This document shows positions 6,657 through 11,088 of a stretch of 11,088 nucleotides of DNA, one piece after another; within the stretch, counting starts at the first letter, position 1; every line of letters starts with the position of its first letter. A program made the position numbers and the translations under genes. This stretch comes from Acidothermales bacterium (GTDB lineage: Bacteria; Actinomycetota; Actinomycetes; Streptosporangiales; WHST01), in assembly GCA_017354575.1 (NCBI GenBank), contig JAFMQP010000092.1, positions 1 to 11,088 on the forward strand, read 5' to 3'. The notes under the pieces were generated by a model. The model saw only the letters and a list, made by a program, of their open reading frames with translations. It was not told the origin of the DNA and did not search any database.

Positions 6657-7784
6657 TCAGCCGAGGGAGGCGAGCCGCGCGCAGGCGGCGTCGACACGCT
6701 CGTCGGTGGCGGTCAGCCCGACCCGGACGTGCCGGGCGCCCCGGGCCCCGTAGAAGTCCCCGGGCGCGACCAGGACCCCCGCCCCGGCCAGCGCGGACAC
6801 CGTCGGCCAGCAGTCCTCGTCGCGCGTGACCCACAGGTACAGGCCCGCCTCCGAGTGGTCGACGCGGAAGCCGGCCGCGGTGAACGCCGCACCCAGCCGC
6901 GCGCGGCGGGACGCGTACCGCTCGCGCTGCGCGTCCACGTGCGCGTCGTCGCGCAGCGCCGCCGTCATCGCGGCCTGCACCGGCGTCGGGACCATGAACC
7001 CGGCGTGCCTGCGTACCTCGAGCAGCTCCCCGACGAGGTCCGGGTCACCTGCGACGAAGCCCGCACGGTAGCCGGCGAGGTTGGAGCGCTTCGACAGCGA
7101 GTGCACCGCAAGCAGCCCCTCGTGGGACCCGCCCGACACGCTCGGGTGCAGCACCGACACCGGCGCGACGTCCCAGCCCAGCTCGACGTAGCACTCGTCG
7201 CTCGCGAGCACCGCGCCGCGTTCGCGGCACCACGCCACGACCTTCGCGAGGTGCTCGGCGGGCAGCACCCGGCCGTGCGGGTTCGCCGGCGAGTTCACCC
7301 ACACCAGCCGCACCCGACGCGGCCCGAGCGGGACCAGGCCGTCGCTTGCCACGACGTCCGCGCCGGCGAGCCGCCCGCCGACGTCGTACGTCGGGTATGC
7401 CAGCTCGGGGATCACGACCACGTCGGAGGGACCGAGGCCCAGCTGCGCGGGCAGGCCGGCCACGATCTCCTTGCTGCCGACGGTCGGCAGCACCGCGGCC
7501 GGGTCGGCGTCCGCGACCCCGAGCCGGCGCCGCAGCCAGTCGGCGGCCGCCTCGCGCAACTGCGGCGTCCCGTACGTCGTCGGGTAGCCGGGCGCGTCCT
7601 CGGCCGAACGCAGCGCCGCCCGTACGACGTCGGGCACCGGGTCGACCGGCGTCCCGACGGACAGGTCGACGATGCCGCCGGGATGCGAGCGGGCACGCTC
7701 CTTGTACGGGACCAGCCGGTCCCACGGGAAGACCGGCAGCCGGCCGGAGACCGGCTGCGGGACGCGCGTGCGCCCCGCGCTCAC
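6657..7784 (-). CDS. dapC: Succinyldiaminopimelate transaminase (class I/II PLP aminotransferase)
   Basis: DapC uses glutamate and pyridoxal phosphate to convert N-succinyl-2-amino-6-ketopimelate into N-succinyl-LL-DAP, the step between DapD and DapE. The 375-residue length is usual for the actinobacterial form. Fold-type I marks are visible: the PLP lysine K232 in HSLSKRSNLAGYRAGF, N168 in NSPANPHG, D196 and Y199 in ASDECYVELGW, and R354 in HVRVGL, which binds the substrate carboxylate. YPTTYGTPQLREAAADWL (68-85) is typical of this group. The GTG at 7784 is chosen because GTGA overlaps the ferredoxin stop by four bases; further upstream the frame runs out of phase through fdxA. The fdxA-dapC pairing is common in actinobacteria, and dapD/dapE in the same window support the assignment over a generic aminotransferase. 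Confidence 0.93.
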   Translation of the reverse strand: MSAGRTRVPQPVSGRLPVFPWDRLVPYKERARSHPGGIVDLSVGTPVDPVPDVVRAALRSAEDAPGYPTTYGTPQLREAAADWLRRRLGVADADPAAVLPTVGSKEIVAGLPAQLGLGPSDVVVIPELAYPTYDVGGRLAGADVVASDGLVPLGPRRVRLVWVNSPANPHGRVLPAEHLAKVVAWCRERGAVLASDECYVELGWDVAPVSVLHPSVSGGSHEGLLAVHSLSKRSNLAGYRAGFVAGDPDLVGELLEVRRHAGFMVPTPVQAAMTAALRDDAHVDAQRERYASRRARLGAAFTAAGFRVDHSEAGLYLWVTRDEDCWPTVSALAGAGVLVAPGDFYGARGARHVRVGLTATDERVDAACARLASLG

Positions 7785-8107
7785 TCCGCGGGCGCCTGCG
7801 GAGGCAGCGCCGCGACGATCGGGTGGTCCTTGTCGATCTTGCCGACCTTGGACGCGCCGCCGGGCGAGCCGATGTCGTCGAAGAAGTCGACGTTCACCTT
7901 GTAGTACTCGGCCCACTGCTCGGGGGTGTCGTCCTCGTAGTAGATGGCCTCCACCGGGCACACGGGCTCGCAGGCGCCGCAGTCCACGCACTCGTCCGGA
8001 TGGATGTAGAGCATCCGATTGCCCTCGTAGATGCAGTCCACCGGACACTCGTCGACACAAGCCCGGTCGAGCACGTCGACACAGGGTTGCGCGATGATGT
8101 ACGTCAC
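7781..8107 (-). CDS. fdxA: 7Fe (3Fe-4S/4Fe-4S) ferredoxin
   Basis: This is a small cytosolic electron carrier of 108 residues of the seven-iron type known from Azotobacter FdI and mycobacterial FdxC. Cysteine spacing fits both clusters: C9, C17 and C50 for the 3Fe-4S cluster and C21, C40, C43 and C46 for the 4Fe-4S cluster, with an extra C25 matching the free C24 of Azotobacter FdI. The acidic C-terminal extension, including QWAEYYKVNVDFFDDIGSPG, is typical of actinobacterial members. The GTG start at 8107 is firm because a strong GAGGAGGA ribosome site lies 5 bases upstream. It overlaps dapC by four bases, so both are made from one transcript. The redox partner cannot be read from the sequence, and no step of the DAP pathway is known to need a ferredoxin. 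Confidence 0.97.
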   Translation of the reverse strand: MTYIIAQPCVDVLDRACVDECPVDCIYEGNRMLYIHPDECVDCGACEPVCPVEAIYYEDDTPEQWAEYYKVNVDFFDDIGSPGGASKVGKIDKDHPIVAALPPQAPAE

Positions 8108-8112
8108 TGCGA

Positions 8113-8120
8113 TCCTCCTC
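8113..8120 (-). promoter_or_regulatory. Strong ribosome binding site of fdxA
   Basis: On the minus strand GAGGAGGA ends 5 bases before the GTG at 8107. It is the best Shine-Dalgarno sequence in the window and fixes the start of fdxA at a non-ATG codon. Confidence 0.85.
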
Positions 8121-8161
8121 GTCCGAAGCCGACCGACAAGGCTGTGAACCCGTCGTCGGCC

Positions 8162-8178
8162 CGCCGCATTCCGCGGCG
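8162..8178. other. Small stem-loop in the fdxA leader region
   Basis: CGCCGC and GCGGCG form a perfect 6-bp stem around ATTCC (plus strand). If the fdxA transcript starts after the TAGGCT box at 8217-8222, this hairpin is inside its leader of about 100 bases. A role in RNA stability or translation is possible but unsupported, and short GC-only stems arise easily here. Confidence 0.3.
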
Positions 8179-8216
8179 ACATCAGGGCGACGTTGCCCGG
8201 TACTTTGGCAAACCCG

Positions 8217-8222
8217 AGCCTA
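8217..8222 (-). promoter_or_regulatory. Possible -10 box of the fdxA-dapC operon
   Basis: TAGGCT, the same hexamer that precedes dapD and the membrane-protein gene, lies on the minus strand 109 bases before the fdxA start. A transcript from about 8210 would have a leader of roughly 100 bases, consistent with fdxA using a Shine-Dalgarno site instead of leaderless translation. No clear -35 is seen. Confidence 0.35.
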
Positions 8223-8255
8223 TCTCCCCGGCACGGGAAAGGATGAGCAGGCGGC

Positions 8256-9185
8256 GTGGTCCGGATCACAGGCGAGCACGTCGGACGCCGCGTCACGGTA
8301 CGCAGCCGGACGCCGTCCGGCTCGGCCACCGACGTCGTCGGCGACCTCGTCGGGTACGACGACGGCACGCTGCGCGTCCGCGACCGCGACGGCGTCGAGC
8401 ACGCCGTCGCCCTCGCCGACCTGATCGCCGGCCATCCCGTGTCCGCGCGTCCCGCGCCGGGCCGGGTCGTGCAGCTCGAGCGCGTCGCGGCCGCCGGCTG
8501 GCCGGCCGTCGACACCGAGCCGCTCGGCGAGTGGCTGCTGCGCGCCGCCGGCGGCTTCACCAGCCGGGCCAACTCGGCCCTCGCGATCGGAGCTTCCGGG
8601 CTGCCGTTCCCGGCCGCCGCTGAACGGGTCCGCGCCTGGTACGCCGAACGCGGCCTGCCAGGGCGTGCGGCAGTGGTGCTGCCGTCGCCTGAGGACGATG
8701 CGTTCGCCGCGGCCGGCTGGACACCGCGGGACGCGGTGCTCGTCCAGACCGCCGACGTCGCAGGGGTGCTGGACGCGCTGCCGCCGTCGCCGGTCCGGGC
8801 GGACGTGCGTCCCGAGCCGTCCGACGGCTGGCTCGCCCGCTACACCGCGCGCGGGCAGGTCACGGCGGAGGGCCGCGAGGTGCTCACCGGCGGGCCGCGC
8901 GTCGGCTTCGCGCACGCCGGGGACGGCGCCGAGCCGCCGGGGATCGGCCGCGGCGTCGTCGTGGCCGACTGGCTGGGGGTCTCCGCGATCGAGGTCGACC
9001 CCGGCGCGCGCGGCCGCGGCTACGGCAAGGCGGTCACCCGCGCGCTGTTCGAGTGGGGCGCGGCGAACGGAGCGCGTCGCGCGTACCTCCAGGTGGAGTC
9101 GGGCAACCGGCCGGCGGTCGCGCTCTACGCGGCGCTCGGCCTCCGCACCCACCACCGCTACCGCTACCGGTTCGCACCCGGGTAG
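8256..9185 (+). CDS. GNAT family N-acetyltransferase with N-terminal beta-barrel-like domain
   Basis: This 309-residue protein has two parts. Residues 1-75 form a small beta-rich domain (GRRVTVRSRT, VVGDLVGYDDGTLRVRDRDG, VALADLIAGHPV), followed by a GNAT module. The acetyl-CoA loop is clear in the C-terminal half: AIEVDPGARGRGYGKAVTRAL at 244-264, then YLQVESGNRPAVALYAALGL at 277-296, the usual beta-4/alpha-3 and beta-5 elements. W93 with AAGGFTSRANSA (97-108) is typical of a group of actinobacterial GNATs. It therefore transfers acetyl from acetyl-CoA to an unknown amine. GTG 8256 is used; the nearest purine-rich site, GGGAAAGGA at 8235-8243, is 12 bases away, so initiation is weakly supported. 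The gene is divergent from fdxA and converges on the SDR gene with a 15-base gap. Confidence 0.9.
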   Translation: MVRITGEHVGRRVTVRSRTPSGSATDVVGDLVGYDDGTLRVRDRDGVEHAVALADLIAGHPVSARPAPGRVVQLERVAAAGWPAVDTEPLGEWLLRAAGGFTSRANSALAIGASGLPFPAAAERVRAWYAERGLPGRAAVVLPSPEDDAFAAAGWTPRDAVLVQTADVAGVLDALPPSPVRADVRPEPSDGWLARYTARGQVTAEGREVLTGGPRVGFAHAGDGAEPPGIGRGVVVADWLGVSAIEVDPGARGRGYGKAVTRALFEWGAANGARRAYLQVESGNRPAVALYAALGLRTHHRYRYRFAPG

Positions 9186-9200
9186 GCACGCTCGTCTCGG

Positions 9201-9965
9201 TCAGGTCGTCGACCAGCCGCCGTCGACGGCGACCACCTGGCCGGTGACCCGGCTGCCGTCCGGGCCGAACAACCAGGACACGGCCGCGGCCACGTCGGCC
9301 GGGGCGGTCCAGGTGCCGTCGGGCATCCGCGCGGCGACGGCGGCGTACGTCTCCTCGGACGCCCACCCGGTGTCGCACGGGCCCGGGTCGACGCAGTTGA
9401 CGGTGATGCGGCGTGGGGCGAGCGAGCGGGCGAGGGTCGCGGTCATCTGGTGGACCGCGCCCTTCGACACGGCGTACGGGATCTCGTCCGGCATCCCCTC
9501 GTGGTACTGCCCTGACGTGAACGTCACCAGCCGGCCGGGACGGTCGCCGTCGCGTGCGGCGTACGCCTTCGCCAGCAGCACGATGCTGCGGACGTTCACC
9601 GCGAAGCACAGGTCGAGCTCGGCCGCCGTCGCCTCGGCCAGCGGGTACGGGCTGCTGCGGGCGTGCACGGCCGCGAGCGCGTCCAGCCCGCCGTGCCCGG
9701 CGTGGACGGCGTCGAGCACCCGCTGCGGCTCCGCGGGATCGGCGAAGTCACCCGCCAGCTCGGTGACGACCGCACCCAGCTCACGGCACTCGGCCGCGAC
9801 CGCCTTCGCGCCGCCCTCGTCGGCGTGCCAGGGCATCTCGGCGTCGAACGGCGCCCAGGAGTGCAGCACGAGGTCGTAGCCGTCCCGCGCGAGCCGCCGG
9901 GCGACGGCCGCGGCGATGCCGCGCCGCCTGCTTGTGCCGGTCACCAGCGCCACCGGCCGGGTCAA
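9201..9965 (-). CDS. SDR family NAD(P)-dependent oxidoreductase
   Basis: This 254-residue classical-type short-chain dehydrogenase has a Rossmann fold. The dinucleotide loop is VTGTSRRRGIA (8-18). The catalytic tetrad is N124, S151, Y164 and K168 (YAVSK), and VDPGPCDTGW (192-201) follows as in fatty-acid-reductase-like members. The EMPW segment at 43-46 recalls a subgroup of SDRs also seen in Bacillus. The usual NNAG after beta-4 is replaced by VHAR (100-103), so the coenzyme pocket may be unusual. The R13-R15 cluster near the loop suggests NADP(H) preference, an inference. The start is a TTG at 9965, supported by GAGGAAGG 7 bases upstream; the next in-frame GTG would cut into the nucleotide-binding strand. 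It lies three bases after the flavin-reductase stop and is certainly in the same unit. The substrate is unknown. Confidence 0.92.
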   Translation of the reverse strand: MTRPVALVTGTSRRRGIAAAVARRLARDGYDLVLHSWAPFDAEMPWHADEGGAKAVAAECRELGAVVTELAGDFADPAEPQRVLDAVHAGHGGLDALAAVHARSSPYPLAEATAAELDLCFAVNVRSIVLLAKAYAARDGDRPGRLVTFTSGQYHEGMPDEIPYAVSKGAVHQMTATLARSLAPRRITVNCVDPGPCDTGWASEETYAAVAARMPDGTWTAPADVAAAVSWLFGPDGSRVTGQVVAVDGGWSTT

Positions 9966-9968
9966 GGC

Positions 9969-10517
9969 TCAGCCTTCCTCGGGTGCCAGTGTGCGGTACC
10001 TGCCGCCGTAGTGGAGCAACGGCAGGACCGGACCGTCCCTGCCGACGGCGCTCAGCACGTCGCCGAGCACGATCGTGTGGTCGCCGCCGTCGTAGACCGC
10101 CCTCGTGCGGCACTCGAGCACGCCGATCGCGTCGCCCAGCACCGCGGCGCCGGTGGTCTCGCCGCGGGTGAACGGAGTCGCGGCGAGCTGGTCGTCCAGC
10201 GGCCGGCCGCGGCTCGCGAACCAGCGGCTGGTGGTCTCCGCGCCCTCGCCGAGGATCGACACGGCCCACCGCCCAGAGCTCAGCACGGCGTCGTGGAACC
10301 GCGCCACCTTCTCGGCGCAGAACAGCACCAGGAGGGGGTCGAGCGACACGGACGTCAGCGAGTTCACCGTCATGGCGTGGTCGACGCCGTCGGCCCTGGT
10401 GGTCACGACCGCGATACCGGTGGCGAACCGGCCGACGACCCGGCGGTACGCGTCCGTGTCGACGCCGATGCCGGGGACGGTGCCGTCCGGCGGCCCCGCG
10501 AGTGGATGCGATCTCAC
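9969..10517 (-). CDS. Flavin reductase family protein (FMN-binding split barrel)
   Basis: This 182-residue protein belongs to the flavin reductase-like family, which reduces free FMN or FAD with NAD(P)H, often for a partner monooxygenase. Family marks appear in order: YRRVVGRFATGIAVVTT (24-40), MTVNSLTSVSLDPLLVLF (49-66), SGRWAVSILGE (81-91), GDHTIVLGDV (145-154) and LLHYGGRYRTL (167-177). The length is normal. The GTG start at 10517 has no Shine-Dalgarno site and follows the upstream stop by 13 bases, so it is probably translated by read-on from the membrane-protein gene or from an internal transcript. The SDR gene follows after three bases. No monooxygenase is in the window, so its partner, if any, is unknown. 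It could also be a stand-alone reductase. Confidence 0.92.
   Translation of the reverse strand: MRSHPLAGPPDGTVPGIGVDTDAYRRVVGRFATGIAVVTTRADGVDHAMTVNSLTSVSLDPLLVLFCAEKVARFHDAVLSSGRWAVSILGEGAETTSRWFASRGRPLDDQLAATPFTRGETTGAAVLGDAIGVLECRTRAVYDGGDHTIVLGDVLSAVGRDGPVLPLLHYGGRYRTLAPEEG
9973..9980 (-). promoter_or_regulatory. Ribosome binding site that fixes the TTG start of the SDR gene
   Basis: GAGGAAGG on the minus strand lies inside the last codons of the flavin reductase gene, 7 bases before TTG 9965. It supports this rare start codon over the internal GTG at 9953. Confidence 0.65.
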
Positions 10518-10530
10518 GACAGCACGCTAT

Positions 10531-10902
10531 CTACCCCGTTTCGCCGGTGCGGTACCACGGCAGCAGCACGACGCCGAGCACGAACCCCGCGGCGGCGCTC
10601 GCGAGGTATCCGTAGCCGATCCAGTCGCCGGTGATGGCGAAGTCGCCCTCGGGACGACCCAGCGTCAGCACGAGCACCGCGAAGAGCCAGCCGAGGGCGG
10701 GCGCGAGCGCGTACGGCCGCGACATGGTGAGCCGTCCCGCGCCCTGGGCGACGGCGAGGTTGACGACGCCCGCGCCGATGACGCCCACCGGCAGACCGGC
10801 GACCCGCAGCGGGTACAGGAACGACTCCAGCACACCCAGCACGGCGCCGAGCAGCACCAGCAGCACGCCGAGCGCCACCGCCACCACCGACGACCACGAC
10901 AC
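10531..10902 (-). CDS. Small four-helix membrane protein (DUF6113-like)
   Basis: This 123-residue integral membrane protein has four predicted transmembrane segments, at about 4-30, 35-55, 64-82 and 94-116. The third ends in LGRPEGD (81-87), and GDWIGYGYL (92-100) opens the fourth. This architecture and the RPEGD block recall the actinobacterial DUF6113 family, whose function is not known; the family name is from memory and needs a profile search. The GTG at 10902 is chosen because a TAGGCT box lies 8 bases upstream and because codons before it lose the strong third-position G/C bias (8 of 25 end in A or T). Longer starts at TTG 10977 or ATG 10968 would add a basic, non-hydrophobic leader. 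It is first in a probable operon with the flavin reductase and SDR. Confidence 0.8.
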   Translation of the reverse strand: MSWSSVVAVALGVLLVLLGAVLGVLESFLYPLRVAGLPVGVIGAGVVNLAVAQGAGRLTMSRPYALAPALGWLFAVLVLTLGRPEGDFAITGDWIGYGYLASAAAGFVLGVVLLPWYRTGETG

Positions 10903-10910
10903 GACGGCAG

Positions 10911-10916
10911 AGCCTA
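10911..10916 (-). promoter_or_regulatory. Putative -10 box of a leaderless promoter for the membrane-protein operon
   Basis: TAGGCT on the minus strand is followed by 8 bases and the GTG at 10902, without a Shine-Dalgarno sequence. This repeats the dapD arrangement. It sets the likely transcript start at the GTG and argues that 10903-10977 is not coding. Confidence 0.5.
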
Positions 10917-10979
10917 GTCGGTCGGCCCGTGCGGTCCGCCGCCGAAGCGGTCGACCGAGGACGCCCATGGGTTCCAAAT

Positions 10980-10997
10980 GATCATGTTAACGTGATC
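10980..10997. promoter_or_regulatory. Near-perfect 18-bp palindrome, likely a transcription-factor operator
   Basis: GATCATGTTAACGTGATC is symmetric at 16 of 18 positions around the GTTAAC core. It sits in a 30-base AT-rich pocket (10971-11000) within otherwise very GC-rich DNA, about 65 bases upstream of the TAGGCT box of the membrane-protein operon. A nested ATGATCAT palindrome lies at 10978-10985. This looks like a dimeric regulator site, but I cannot match it to a named family. Confidence 0.55.
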
Positions 10998-11004
10998 GAC
11001 CGGT

Positions 11005-11034
11005 GCTTCACACGACGTGCAACTCGTGTGAAGC
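11005..11034. repeat. Perfect inverted repeat with 11-bp arms
   Basis: GCTTCACACGA (11005-11015) and TCGTGTGAAGC (11024-11034) are exact reverse complements separated by 8 bases (CGTGCAAC). It could be a protein-binding site in DNA or a stem-loop in RNA. There is no T-run on either side, so it does not look like a standard intrinsic terminator. The right arm is also the first unit of the direct-repeat array that follows. Confidence 0.85.
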
Positions 11035-11088
11035 CACCGTTCGTCGTGTGAAGCTCCGGAGCCGCCATGTGAAGTGCGGCGGCGCCAT
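11024..11088. repeat. Array of 20-21 bp repeats with a TGTGAAG core, running off the window
   Basis: The 11-mer TCGTGTGAAGC occurs exactly at 11024 and 11044, and a diverged copy, CCATGTGAAGT (8 of 11), at 11065. Core TGTGAAG starts are 11027, 11047 and 11068, so the steps are 20 and 21 bases, or two helical turns. The last bases, GCGCCAT, resemble GCCGCCAT before the third core, 20 bases later, so a fourth unit may begin at the window edge. The inverted copy at 11005 makes four or five sites in total. No coding frame fits this stretch. Confidence 0.7.

Noticed and set aside
5588..6829. Plus-strand open frame of about 410 codons
   Set aside because: It is antisense to GH59 and the end of dapC, has low-complexity composition and crosses the repeat-rich intergenic region.
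8243..8245. ATG just upstream of the GNAT gene as its start
   Set aside because: It is 13 bases from GTG 8256 and therefore out of frame with the GNAT coding sequence.
10903..10977. N-terminal extension of the membrane protein from TTG 10977 or ATG 10968
   Set aside because: Third-position G/C bias collapses in this stretch, it contains the TAGGCT box, and the hydrophobic protein starts naturally at GTG 10902.
11008..11034. CRP/GlxR-type site (TGTGA and TCACA half-sites)
   Set aside because: The half-sites are in the reverse order and 14 bases apart (TCACA-N14-TGTGA), not TGTGA-N6-TCACA, and the extra copies are direct repeats.
11005..11034. parS-like partition site
   Set aside because: parS is a continuous palindrome, GTTTCACGTGAAAC; here the arms are separated by 8 bases and the central CACGTG is missing.
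11067..11072. ATG at the right edge as the start of a divergent gene
   Set aside because: The next codon is TGA, so no protein can be read from it.

Overview
The window is about 11 kb of GC-rich DNA with strong G/C preference at third codon positions. GTG and TTG starts are frequent, and several genes have a TAGGCT-type -10 box only 7-8 bases before the start codon. This points to an actinobacterium; the genus cannot be named from the sequence. I see 11 protein-coding genes, no RNA gene, no CRISPR array and no insertion sequence.

Layout. (1) 52-2970, minus strand: dapD, a DinB/DUF664 protein, dapE and a DJ-1/PfpI protein, read right to left. The first three are coupled by 1-base TGATG overlaps. 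Bases 1-51 hold nothing I can identify. (2) 3055-3975, plus strand: a membrane-anchored lysozyme-like protein, divergent from dapD. (3) 3986-6478, minus: a large secreted GH59 (galactocerebrosidase-family) glycosidase with a C-terminal carbohydrate-binding domain, converging on the lysozyme-like gene with a 10-base gap. (4) 6479-6656: a repeat-rich intergenic stretch that probably holds the GH59 promoter. (5) 6657-8107, minus: 7Fe ferredoxin fdxA and the succinyl-DAP aminotransferase dapC, overlapping by 4 bases. (6) 8256-9185, plus: a GNAT acetyltransferase. (7) 9201-10902, minus: a probable operon of a small membrane protein, a flavin reductase and an SDR oxidoreductase. (8) 10903-11088: a non-coding edge region with a near-perfect palindrome and an array of 20-21 bp repeats that appears to run off the window.

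How the genes fit together. DapD, DapC and DapE are the three enzymes of the succinylase branch from tetrahydrodipicolinate to LL-diaminopimelate, which feeds lysine and peptidoglycan synthesis. All three lie within about 7.2 kb, split by two cell-surface genes (lysozyme-like and GH59). The region is mostly housekeeping; GH59 is the clearest accessory gene. The least explained structure is the repeat array and palindrome at the right edge. I found no convincing new multi-gene defence or mobile system.
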